A stretch of DNA of 5,680 nt from an uncultured Phycisphaerales bacterium (GTDB lineage: Bacteria > Planctomycetota > Phycisphaerae > WQYP01). Location of the stretch: the NCBI GenBank assembly GCA_903868035.1, contig CAIPTQ010000389.1:1-5680 (forward strand), given 5' to 3'. Under the pieces are notes generated by a model. That model saw nothing but the letters and a program-made list of their open reading frames with translations. It made no database searches and was not told the DNA's origin. Shown here in pieces: positions 1 through 5,578 of this stretch (positions are counted from its first letter, which is position 1; each line of letters opens with the position of its first letter). The position numbers and the translations under genes were made by a program.

Positions 1-776
1 CCCCCCTCTTCACCCCCGACTGGGCCAAAAACGCCCCCGAACTCGACACCATCCTCCTCGTCGATACGTGTACCTACCAGCAACTCGAACCCGCCCGCGC
101 CTTCCTCAAAGCCCACCACGACAAAATCGTCGCCATCGACCACCACCTCTCCCGCGACGACATCGGCACCCTCCTCTACTCCAACACCAAGGCCGCCGCC
201 TGCGTCGAAATCCTCTGGGAACTCGCCCATCTCGCCGGCATCCCCCTCGACGCCCGCCTCGCCCTCCCCCTCATGTCCGGCCTCGTCGGCGACACCGGCT
301 GGTTCCGCTTCGACTCCGTCCGCCCCGAAACCCACCGCATGGCCGCCGACCTCGTGCAATTCATCGACCCCTCCCAGCTCTACGAACGCCTCATGCAGAA
401 CGAGACCAAATCCAAACTCGCCCTCATGCAACGCGCCCTGGCCTCCCTCCGCTGGTCCGCCGCCGACCGCTTCGCCTGCATGCTCCTCCGCCAGTCCGAC
501 TTCAAGGAAACCGCCGCCACCCCCAGCCAGACCGAATATCTGGTGGACATGCCTATGCAGATCGCCACCGTCGAAGTCGTCGCCCTGATGACCGAAATGC
601 CCGACGGCCGCGTCCGCGCCAGCCTCCGCAGCAAACACGAAATCGACGTCAACAAAATCTGCAACCGCTTCCAGGGCGGCGGCCACGCCAAAGCCGCCGG
701 CTGCCGCTTCGACGTGCCGCTGGACGCCGCCTATGACAAACTGCATGCCGCGGTGGAAGAAGCACTTGCCGTGTAA
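1..776 (+). CDS. nrnA: NrnA-type DHH/DHHA1 phosphoesterase (oligoribonuclease / pAp phosphatase), 5' end missing
   Basis: The gene is open from the window edge (first full codon at base 3) to TAA at 774-776, giving 257 residues. NrnA proteins are about 310-340 residues, so roughly 60-80 N-terminal residues, including the first metal-binding Asp motif, lie outside. Visible motifs, numbered from base 3: VDT at 20-22, the DHH signature in VAIDHH at 43-48, and GDTG at 96-99, matching the DTG motif of this family. The C-terminal DHHA1 domain ends in the substrate-binding loop GGGHAKAAGC at about 225-234. Known members are cytosolic Mn-dependent enzymes that degrade 2-5 nt RNAs and dephosphorylate pAp. 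The one-domain-plus-DHHA1 layout and this length argue against RecJ. In many bacteria nrnA lies between rbfA and truB, but truB is not downstream here. Codons are almost all C-ending. The family call is firm; the exact substrate is inferred. Confidence 0.9.
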   Translation, partial: PLFTPDWAKNAPELDTILLVDTCTYQQLEPARAFLKAHHDKIVAIDHHLSRDDIGTLLYSNTKAAACVEILWELAHLAGIPLDARLALPLMSGLVGDTGWFRFDSVRPETHRMAADLVQFIDPSQLYERLMQNETKSKLALMQRALASLRWSAADRFACMLLRQSDFKETAATPSQTEYLVDMPMQIATVEVVALMTEMPDGRVRASLRSKHEIDVNKICNRFQGGGHAKAAGCRFDVPLDAAYDKLHAAVEEALAV

Positions 777-812
777 TGCGCGATACTGCCCCCTGGGCGG
801 TCAGCGCGGGGA

Positions 813-839
813 GGCCGGTGGGTGTCAGCCGGCTTTTTT
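813..839 (+). terminator. Candidate intrinsic terminator after the NrnA-type gene
   Basis: GCCGG (814-818) pairs with CCGGC (829-833), with one extra G-U pair outside and a 10-base loop, followed directly by six T (834-839). It lies 37 bases after the TAA of the + strand gene. The hairpin overlaps the last codons of the converging antitoxin gene, whose KKAG ending is the complement of the T-run and stem. The stem is short, so the call is moderate. Confidence 0.55.
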
Positions 840-1157
840 GAACCCGGTAAGGACCGCGCGGAGTCCGAGGTCAAACAGTGCCGCGCGGCTGATGCCGGCA
901 CGGTGGGCGGTGAGGTCCGCCTGCTCGAGGAGCGACTGTTCCACGCTGAGGGAAATGACGCGCGCCCCCGCGCCGCGCCGCGGACGGCCCGGACGGCGCT
1001 TGGCGCGCTGCCATTGGCGGCGCTCGGCGGCGGTCAGGGGGCGGGTTTCGGCCAGGGGAATGGGCCGGTCGATGGCGGCAACGATGGCCTCGAGTTGGCG
1101 CGCGGTCATTTTGCCATAGCGGCCGGGGAGTTTGGGATGGAGGGGTGCATCGGTCAT
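825..1157 (-). CDS. Ribbon-helix-helix antitoxin of a BrnT/BrnA-like toxin-antitoxin pair
   Basis: This is a 110-residue basic protein. Its C-terminal part, about 66-103, reads as a ribbon-helix-helix fold: beta strand ARVISLSV, helix A SLLEQADLTAHRAG, then ISRAALFDLGLRAVL. Such domains dimerise and bind operator DNA. The preceding region has a Lys/Arg-rich hinge (AKRRPGRPRRG, 52-62) and a TRPLTAAERRQW segment (38-49). The N-terminal part is probably the toxin-contacting half, as in BrnA, where the DNA-binding domain is also C-terminal. The ATG overlaps the toxin TGA by four bases, and AGGAG lies six bases upstream at 1164-1168, so the start is secure and the two genes are translationally coupled. 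By analogy it neutralises the toxin and represses the operon. I did not name it brnA because the N-terminal half is not clearly BrnA. Confidence 0.75.
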   Translation of the reverse strand: MTDAPLHPKLPGRYGKMTARQLEAIVAAIDRPIPLAETRPLTAAERRQWQRAKRRPGRPRRGAGARVISLSVEQSLLEQADLTAHRAGISRAALFDLGLRAVLTGFKKAG

Positions 1158-1420
1158 TTTTGGCTCCTGCGGTAGTTCCGCTTCTTTCGCCCGGACAAGG
1201 GCATGGCATGAATCACGAACAGCGCGTCGTTCTCATCGATGAGGTAAATCACCTGCATATAACGGCCCTGGTTTGTCTGGCCGCGAACGATGGTCTTTTC
1301 ATCGTCGATCTTCCGCGGGTAGGGCCGATGGGCGTTTTGGACCACTTCCTCGGCTTCATCGGGCGCTACGCCGTGCCGGTGGCATTTGTCCACATTCCAG
1401 TCGATCCAACGGAAGTCCAT
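1154..1420 (-). CDS. brnT: BrnT-family (RelE-like fold) ribonuclease toxin
   Basis: An 88-residue protein with the usual BrnT length and plan: FRWIDWN at 3-9, K12, HGV at 16-18, a helix with EAEEVV at 22-27, the strand GQTNQGRYMQVIYLI at 47-61, then VIHAMPLSGRKKRNYRR at 69-85. The last segment corresponds to the family's IIHARxMxxxERRxYRR ending, although RKKR here replaces the usual Glu-Arg pair. BrnT proteins are small translation-blocking ribonucleases held inactive by BrnA. The ATG at 1420 is chosen because the BrnT fold starts right after it, but it lacks a nearby ribosome site. A TTG at 1456 would add 12 residues (MEGAASPAILPR) unlike the family. A GGAAGGAG at 1447-1454 is about 26 bases from the ATG, too far for normal use. 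It is the first gene of the pair, followed by the antitoxin with a 4-base overlap. Toxic activity is inferred. Confidence 0.75.
   Translation of the reverse strand: MDFRWIDWNVDKCHRHGVAPDEAEEVVQNAHRPYPRKIDDEKTIVRGQTNQGRYMQVIYLIDENDALFVIHAMPLSGRKKRNYRRSQK
1164..1168 (-). promoter_or_regulatory. Ribosome binding site of the antitoxin gene
   Basis: AGGAG on the - strand, six bases before the antitoxin ATG and inside the 3' end of the toxin gene. The toxin itself has no comparable site, which would favour more antitoxin than toxin per mRNA. Confidence 0.75.
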
Positions 1421-1457
1421 CCGGGGAAGTATAGCGGGCGAAGCGGCTCCTTCCAAG

Positions 1458-1481
1458 CATTAAATACATAATTAATTAATG
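1458..1481 (-). promoter_or_regulatory. AT-rich candidate promoter/operator of the toxin-antitoxin operon
   Basis: This 24-base stretch is almost entirely A and T in otherwise GC-rich DNA, immediately upstream of the toxin. It contains CATTAA (1458-1463) and its inverted copy TTAATG (1476-1481), and the perfect palindrome ATTAATTAAT at 1471-1480. On the - strand TATTTA or TATGTA could act as a -10 box, but I see no convincing -35. Ribbon-helix-helix antitoxins usually bind such symmetric sites over their own promoter, so autorepression here is a reasonable inference. Confidence 0.45.
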
Positions 1482-1530
1482 GCGGTTGCGGCTTGGGGAT
1501 GGCGGGCGCGGGAATGATTTGTTGGGCTGT

Positions 1531-1553
1531 CGGCAAGGCAGCGCGACTTGCCG
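1531..1553. repeat. Perfect 7-bp inverted repeat (hairpin)
   Basis: CGGCAAG (1531-1537) and CTTGCCG (1547-1553) are perfect inverted copies around a 9-base loop. No T-run follows on either strand, so it does not look like an intrinsic terminator. It lies in the gene-free stretch upstream of the toxin. Confidence 0.5.
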
Positions 1554-1592
1554 CAGGTCAATGTGCTGCCTGGCCGCATATTGCCCATCCTG

Positions 1593-1631
1593 CCATTTAC
1601 CTAACATAATCGCGTAGAACCGGTAAAATGG
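1593..1631. repeat. Inverted repeat with one bulged base
   Basis: CCATTTACC (1593-1601) pairs with GGTAAAATGG (1622-1631) with one extra A. An overlapping alternative pairs CCTAACA (1600-1606) with TGTTAGG (1639-1645). The two pairings exclude each other. No protein-coding signal is visible here. Confidence 0.4.
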
Positions 1632-1643
1632 GGTATTTTGTTA

Positions 1644-1696
1644 GGGGAGACCGCCAACCCCACACCCTCAAAACCACAACATTTGGCGGTCTCTCC
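1644..1696 (-). repeat. Long inverted repeat just after the ComEA-like gene; possible transcript end
   Basis: GAGACCGCCAA (1647-1657) and TTGGCGGTCTC (1683-1693) form a perfect 11-bp stem, extended on the outside by one G-U and two G-C pairs, around a 25-base loop. On the - strand it begins about nine bases past the TGA of the ComEA-like gene, where a terminator or 3'-stabilising hairpin would be expected. The downstream sequence has only broken T-runs, so intrinsic termination would be weak. Confidence 0.5.
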
Positions 1697-1704
1697 CCCT
1701 CCCT

Positions 1705-2130
1705 TCATGGCCCCTCCGGAAACCTCATAAACGGCCCCAACTGCTCCACCAGCTTCCCCCCAATCCCCGGCACCGCATCCAAGTCCCCCGCCTGCCGAAA
1801 CACCACGCCGTCCACCGTATTCCCCTTCCGCGCCTCCCGATACGCCACGATCTTCCCCGCCAGCGCGTCGCCCACGTGCGGCACCCGCGCCAATTCCGCC
1901 ACGCTCGCCACATTCGGATCCACCCGCTGCGGCAACGCCGCCTCACCCCGCGTCACCACCGCCTCCAGCCGCGCCGGCCGCCGCACATACTGCACCCCCA
2001 GAAACACCACCAGCAGCCCCAGCAAAATCCCCAGCCCCACCCGCTGCCGCCGCGTCCAACCCCACGGCTCGGGGTCCGGCGGCTTCCCATCTCCGCCGCC
2101 GCGCGAATTCTCCAAGGGTTGTGTACTCAT
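1705..2130 (-). CDS. ComEA-like membrane-anchored helix-hairpin-helix protein
   Basis: A 141-residue protein. Residues 1-30 are polar and cytoplasmic (Gly/Pro-rich, ending RRQR). One membrane segment follows at 31-49 (VGLGILLGLLVVFLGVQYV), flanked by RRPAR. The C-terminal half, 70-135, is a ComEA-type pair of helix-hairpin-helix motifs: DPNVASVAELARVPHVGDALAGKIV (71-95) and VPGIGGKLVEQL (120-131). ComEA-type proteins bind DNA without sequence preference in the periplasm during DNA uptake, but many short relatives are uncharacterised, so a competence role is only a possibility. The ATG at 2130 was preferred to a TTG two codons earlier; neither has a clear ribosome site. The gene starts 45 bases after the lipoprotein gene and is probably the last of that operon. 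Codons favour G at third positions, unlike the two genes before it. Confidence 0.8.
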   Translation of the reverse strand: MSTQPLENSRGGGDGKPPDPEPWGWTRRQRVGLGILLGLLVVFLGVQYVRRPARLEAVVTRGEAALPQRVDPNVASVAELARVPHVGDALAGKIVAYREARKGNTVDGVVFRQAGDLDAVPGIGGKLVEQLGPFMRFPEGP

Positions 2131-2175
2131 GCCCAAAGTGTACGCCCATCGCCCGCAAAGCGAAAGATCAGTTCA

Positions 2176-3243
2176 TCAGCGCTGCTGCTCGCGGGGGTCG
2201 CCCGGTTCATCCAGGAATTGGATGGACGTCGAGGGGCCCAGGTCCAGCGGATCCTTCCATTCGCGCAAGGCCCAAACCACCTTTTTGTCCGGCGTAACTT
2301 CGAGGAACTGCACGGTAGTGGGCCATTGGTCATAGTCGTTCTTGCCGGCGCACCAGTTGGAGATGACGGTGTTGCCGTTGGCCAGGCGGTAGGCGGTTTG
2401 GGTGTTGAGGAGTTTGTATTCGGGGGCGTCGGCCTGGGTGAATTCCCAGACCGTTTCGCCCTTGGGGCTGACTTCGCGTACGAAGTTCTTGTTGCTGGCG
2501 ATGAGGGTGTTGCCATTCTTCAGGCGCACGGCGTGCCAGGGGGAGGGCACCTGAATGGTCGTGAGGACTTTGCCCTCCAGGTCGTACTCGACGACCTTGT
2601 TCTCGCCCATGTGCGGCACGAGGATTGACTTGCCGTCGGGCGTCATGCGGATATGGCGGAACTGGCCGTGGACGGCGGTGACGGTGGTGGGGATGGGGAT
2701 GGTTTTTTCAAGGGTGTCGGTGGCGGTGTTGAAGATCATGGCCTGGGCGGGGTTGGCGCCCGTGCCGTTGCGCATGATGAGGACGCGGTCCTTGCCGATG
2801 GACTGGCAGGAATGGACTTCCGAGCCGACGGGGGCCTTGTATTCCCAAACAATCTTTTTCTCGGGGCTGACCATGCCGGCGCTGGCCATGGAGGAGTAGA
2901 TGATGTTGCCGTCGGCCAGGAGGGTGGCGTCGTCGAATTCCTGGTTGCCCCCGCGGGCGGCCTTGATGGGAATGGAATATTGCCAGGTGATTTTGCCGTC
3001 TTTGACGATGAAGATGGATTGGGCGTCAGGCTTGCGGGTGTCCCATTCGCCGGCATAGAGGAAGGGATGGGCCAGCGCTCCTTTGCCGGGAAGAACCGCC
3101 GGCGAAGCGGGTGTGGTGGCGGCGGGTTGGGAGGCGGCGCGGGTGGTCGCGGGCGCGGTGCGCATATCGGCCACGGTGGCGCAGGCGGCCACAGTGGCCA
3201 GGGTGATGGCGGCAAGGATTACCTTGGCATGCATGTATGGCAT
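2176..3243 (-). CDS. Beta-propeller lipoprotein (PQQ/arylsulfotransferase-like repeats)
   Basis: A 355-residue protein. The start at 3243 is set by AGGAG five bases upstream; the frame is open 19 codons further without a signal. Residues 1-20 form an export signal ending in the lipobox VAAC, with the lipidated Cys at 21. A Thr/Ala/Pro-rich linker (22-57) follows, then a propeller to the end. The repeats pair a strand such as DGNIIYSS (111-118) or NGNTLIAS (243-250) with a closing SPxGxxVWEF-type strand: KITWQYS (84-90), VSPEKKIVWEY (125-135), VSPKGETVWEF (258-268), VTPDKKVVWAL (316-326). This layout resembles arylsulfotransferase-like and other six-bladed propellers. I cannot identify catalytic residues, so binding or scaffolding is as likely as catalysis. 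It lies 75 bases after the PQQ-type gene and 45 before the ComEA-like gene. Substrate unknown. Confidence 0.8.
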   Translation of the reverse strand: MPYMHAKVILAAITLATVAACATVADMRTAPATTRAASQPAATTPASPAVLPGKGALAHPFLYAGEWDTRKPDAQSIFIVKDGKITWQYSIPIKAARGGNQEFDDATLLADGNIIYSSMASAGMVSPEKKIVWEYKAPVGSEVHSCQSIGKDRVLIMRNGTGANPAQAMIFNTATDTLEKTIPIPTTVTAVHGQFRHIRMTPDGKSILVPHMGENKVVEYDLEGKVLTTIQVPSPWHAVRLKNGNTLIASNKNFVREVSPKGETVWEFTQADAPEYKLLNTQTAYRLANGNTVISNWCAGKNDYDQWPTTVQFLEVTPDKKVVWALREWKDPLDLGPSTSIQFLDEPGDPREQQR

Positions 3244-3248
3244 GAACA

Positions 3249-3253
3249 CTCCT
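3249..3253 (-). promoter_or_regulatory. Ribosome binding site deciding the lipoprotein start
   Basis: AGGAG on the - strand, five bases before the ATG at 3243. It selects this ATG over the upstream end of the open frame (3300) and over the internal ATG at 3234. Confidence 0.7.
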
Positions 3254-3318
3254 GAAAAGGAAGAAAAACCTGACCTGGACGAAACATGCGTGCGGGACAT
3301 TCGCCCGCGGGACGTATT

Positions 3319-4533
3319 TTACTCAATGGTCAGCAGCGCGACCGAATCGGCATCACGGACATAGACCTTGTTGCCGGTGACGACGGGGTGGGCGGTGATT
3401 ACCGCGGCCACCTTGATCTTGGCGAGTTCTTCGTACTTCTCGCCGGGCTTAAAGGCGACAAGCTGGCCGTCGTTGCCCAGGGCCAGCATGACGCTGCCGG
3501 CGTCGAGGACCGAGCCGTGGTTGCCGCCGTGCGCGGTGGTGTCGGCCCAGGCGGCTTCACCGGTGTCGGCCTTGAGGCAGAAGAGCGTGCCGCGGCCGGA
3601 GATGCCGTAGAGAAGGTTGTCCTTAATAACTGGGGTGCAGAACTGGGCGGCGGTGGTGGCGTTTTTCCAGATTTGCTTGGGCGCGAAGGTGTCACTGGTT
3701 TTTTCGATTTTCATGGCGGTGATGCCGCGGTTCTGGGCGGTGAAGATGACGGTGGTGCCCATGATGACGGGGCTGGGGGCGTTGAAACTAGCCTTGCCGT
3801 CCCAGGGGATTTGCCACAAGAGTTTGCCGTCGGCTTGGCCCAGGCCAATGATGTTCTTGTCGGTGATCGCGACGATTTGCTTGGAGCCATCGACGTTGAG
3901 CATGGTGGGGGAGGCATAGCCCTGGCCTTCGCCGGACCATTTCCATTTCTGGTCGCCGGTGGCCAGGTCGTAGGCGAAGATGCCCCCGCTGGTGGCGTTG
4001 CCCAGATGGGCGATCACCAGGCCCTCGGTGACGAGGGGGGAGATGGAACTGTACACCGGCGGTGTGAGCTTGAAGAACTCATCCTTGCGCCAGAGGATCT
4101 TGCCGCTGGCCGCGTCATAACAGGTGAGCATGCCGCTGGCGCCGGCCACGACGAGCTTGCCCTCGACGAAGGCGGGTGTGCTGCGGGGACCGGGGTGGGC
4201 CTTGTCCGGGCCGGTGGGGGCGGGGGAGGCGGTGAATTTGTCGCGCCAGATTTCCTTGCCGGTGGCGGCATCGAGGCAGAGGGTGACTTCATCGGGGTTG
4301 ATGCGGCCGGTGGCGAACAGCTTGTCGCCCGCGAGGATGGGCGAGGAATCGCCCACGCCGATGGTGGCTTTCCATTTCTGGGCGAGTTCCTTGGGCCAGG
4401 CGGCGGGGGCCTTGAAGTCGGCGACTTTATCGTCGCGGTTGGGGCCGCGCCACTGGGGCCAATCGCCCAAGGCGGTGGTGGCCAGAAGCGCGGCGGCGAA
4501 TATCGGAACAATCAATCTGGTTTTGGTCAGCAC
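3319..4533 (-). CDS. Secreted PQQ-binding-like beta-propeller protein
   Basis: A 404-residue protein with a classical signal peptide: LTKTR, a hydrophobic core IVPIFAAALLATTAL, and likely cleavage after ALG (23). The mature protein begins DWPQWRGPNRD (24-34), the N-terminus typical of planctomycete and verrucomicrobial PQQ-like propellers. Blade-closing motifs recur: DAATGKEIW (88-96), DAASGKILW (140-148), DLATGDQKW (189-197), QADGKLLW (233-240) and KADTGEAAW (321-329), consistent with a seven- or eight-bladed fold. Family relatives range from PQQ dehydrogenases to BamB-like scaffolds; the dehydrogenase cofactor and calcium residues are not evident, so enzymatic activity is not supported. GTG at 4533 is chosen because GGAGG lies six bases upstream and the signal peptide then begins correctly; an in-frame ATG at 4581 has neither. 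It is the first gene of the propeller cluster, with a candidate promoter at 4577-4606. Confidence 0.85.
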   Translation of the reverse strand: MLTKTRLIVPIFAAALLATTALGDWPQWRGPNRDDKVADFKAPAAWPKELAQKWKATIGVGDSSPILAGDKLFATGRINPDEVTLCLDAATGKEIWRDKFTASPAPTGPDKAHPGPRSTPAFVEGKLVVAGASGMLTCYDAASGKILWRKDEFFKLTPPVYSSISPLVTEGLVIAHLGNATSGGIFAYDLATGDQKWKWSGEGQGYASPTMLNVDGSKQIVAITDKNIIGLGQADGKLLWQIPWDGKASFNAPSPVIMGTTVIFTAQNRGITAMKIEKTSDTFAPKQIWKNATTAAQFCTPVIKDNLLYGISGRGTLFCLKADTGEAAWADTTAHGGNHGSVLDAGSVMLALGNDGQLVAFKPGEKYEELAKIKVAAVITAHPVVTGNKVYVRDADSVALLTIE

Positions 4534-4539
4534 GGCAGA

Positions 4540-4544
4540 CCTCC
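4540..4544 (-). promoter_or_regulatory. Ribosome binding site deciding a GTG start
   Basis: GGAGG on the - strand, six bases before GTG at 4533. It overrides the in-frame ATG at 4581, which overlaps the candidate -10 box and so could not be in the transcript. Confidence 0.75.
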
Positions 4545-4576
4545 AAAGAACTGGGGGAAAGGTGATACTGAATGGG

Positions 4577-4606
4577 AGCATATCCGGGGCAGGGCTTGGG
4601 GGTCAA
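4577..4606 (-). promoter_or_regulatory. Candidate sigma70-type promoter of the propeller operon
   Basis: On the - strand, TTGACC (4606-4601) matches the -35 consensus at five of six positions and TATGCT (4582-4577) matches the -10 at four of six, with an 18-base spacer. Transcription would start near 4570, giving a leader of about 37 bases that holds the GGAGG. The position, just inside the upstream terminator, is what an operon start would need. Confidence 0.5.
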
Positions 4607-4613
4607 CGCCGGG

Positions 4614-4629
4614 TATCCGGTTATCCGGT
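4614..4629. repeat. Tandem 8-bp repeat upstream of the propeller promoter
   Basis: TATCCGGT occurs twice head to tail (4614-4621 and 4622-4629). A third TATCCGG sits at 4581-4587, touching the -10 box, 33 bases from the first. Possible binding sites of a regulator. Confidence 0.6.
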
Positions 4630-4633
4630 TGTG

Positions 4634-4653
4634 GATGTACGCCGATGTACGCC
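4634..4653. repeat. Tandem 10-bp repeat upstream of the propeller promoter
   Basis: GATGTACGCC is present twice, perfectly and without a gap (4634-4643, 4644-4653). The 10-base period places both copies on the same face of the helix, about 30-50 bases upstream of the candidate -35 box. Confidence 0.65.
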
Positions 4654-4706
4654 GTTCGCCGGCGGCGTTCCGCAATGTTCGCGCCTCGCCGGCGCTTCCT
4701 CGCGCC

Positions 4707-4749
4707 AAAAAAACATCCATCAACCCGCAGGGTGCTGGTTGATGGATGT
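4707..4749 (-). terminator. Strong intrinsic terminator of the pth transcript
   Basis: ACATCCATCAACC (4713-4725) and GGTTGATGGATGT (4737-4749) form a perfect 13-bp stem with an 11-base loop. Read on the - strand, the stem runs into seven consecutive T (complement of 4707-4713). It lies about 97 bases after the pth stop codon and before the propeller promoter, so it separates the two units. There is no T-run on the + strand side, so it acts in one direction only. Confidence 0.88.
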
Positions 4750-4846
4750 GCCCCCGCTGGGGCTTTGAGGAAGAAGGCTCAATACATGATGCCGGTCCTG
4801 TGCTTTCATTTCAAAGTGCCGCAAAGATTCCCCCCCCCGCCCCCGC

Positions 4847-5446
4847 TCACCCCTTCTCCCCGGCATTAAACCGGTTCATCGCCGCCACGATGCCCTCCGT
4901 CACCCACACCCCCATCGCCTCCACAGCCGCCTTGAACGCCGCCTCCAGCTTCGGCTTCTGCTCGGGTGTAAAGGCGGTCAGCACATAGTCCTTCTGCGGC
5001 ACATTCACCGGAGGGGGATCGACGCCGATGCGGAGGCGGTTGTAGTCCAGCCCCGTCTTCCCCGCCGCCGCCGCGCACGAGCTTACCGCCAGTTCGATGT
5101 CGCGCAACCCATTGTGCCCGCCTGCCGAGCCCGAAGCCCGCAGCCGGATAACCCCCGCCGGCAGCGCCACATCGTCCACCACCACCAGCAAATCGGCCAG
5201 CCCCAGTTTGTAGAACTGCATCGCCGAAGCCACCGCGCGGCCGGAGAGGTTCATGTACGTCTGCGGCTTGAGCAGCAGGATCTTCTCCCCGTTCAGCAGC
5301 ACGTCGGCCATGAACGATTCATGCGCCAGCCGGTAGTTGGCCGCGCCGTGTTTGTGCGCAAAGAGGTCCAGGGCCATGAACCCCGCGTTATGCCGGGTGC
5401 GCTCGTATTGACTGCCCGGGTTGCCCAGGCCGGTGATGAGTTTCAT
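4847..5446 (-). CDS. pth: Peptidyl-tRNA hydrolase
   Basis: A 199-residue protein, the normal length for bacterial Pth, which cleaves the ester bond of peptidyl-tRNAs dropped from stalled ribosomes so that the tRNA can be reused. It begins MKLITGLGNPG, with the conserved Asn at 9. The catalytic His is H19 in TRHNAGF, followed by KPQTYMNLSG (Asn 66), the catalytic Asp D91 in VVVDDVALPAG, and GSAGGHNGLRDI (Asn 112). These match Asn10, His20, Asn68, Asp93 and Asn114 of the E. coli enzyme. The usual DxLxLPPG is altered to DDVALPAG. The ATG at 5446 is set by the family N-terminus; it has no clear Shine-Dalgarno, and an ATG six codons upstream is less likely. No rplY or ychF lies beside it, unlike in many bacteria. 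It is divergent from the Tat-signal gene and ends at its own terminator. Confidence 0.97.
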   Translation of the reverse strand: MKLITGLGNPGSQYERTRHNAGFMALDLFAHKHGAANYRLAHESFMADVLLNGEKILLLKPQTYMNLSGRAVASAMQFYKLGLADLLVVVDDVALPAGVIRLRASGSAGGHNGLRDIELAVSSCAAAAGKTGLDYNRLRIGVDPPPVNVPQKDYVLTAFTPEQKPKLEAAFKAAVEAMGVWVTEGIVAAMNRFNAGEKG

Positions 5447-5578
5447 AGCCGGCGAGTGTACCATGAAATAAAAACAGTGGGTGATTTGCCCGGCACGGTC
5501 TCCGCAACCCTCATGGCCGAGTCCTGCGCGGCGTAATATCACGTCCCCACCGGCAACGTCCATCTACAGGAGCCGCTT

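Noticed and set aside
68..736. A Pro/Arg-rich frame of 222 codons on the + strand
   Set aside because: It is out of frame with the DHH phosphoesterase, whose catalytic motifs fix the true frame; the low-complexity composition is a reading-frame artefact.
1628..2335. A 235-codon + strand frame covering the 1644-1696 repeat and the ComEA-like gene
   Set aside because: Ser/Pro/Arg-rich, with no recognisable domain, and antisense to a gene with a clear membrane segment and two HhH motifs.
2653..3255. A Gly-rich 200-codon + strand frame
   Set aside because: Mirror of the propeller lipoprotein; Gly-rich runs are the complement of its Ala/Pro/Thr-rich linker and other codons.
3286..3318. GCGGG/CCCGC hairpin between the two propeller genes as a possible terminator
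   Set aside because: Only five base pairs and no T-run after it on the - strand; the genes are more likely co-transcribed.
4634..4653. Tandem repeats as the start of a CRISPR array
   Set aside because: Only two 10-base copies with no spacer between them, which does not fit a CRISPR repeat-spacer pattern.
4830..4845. Run of nine C and neighbouring C-rich bases as a regulatory element or a frameshift within pth
   Set aside because: It lies just after the pth stop codon and pth is full-length, so it has no coding effect; it is more likely a simple homopolymer or a sequencing-prone spot.
3286..4869. A 527-codon open frame on the + strand, very rich in Gly and Asp/Glu
   Set aside because: It lies opposite the PQQ-type propeller gene, which has a signal peptide, ribosome site and family repeats. 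The composition is what a GC-rich gene gives when read on its complement.
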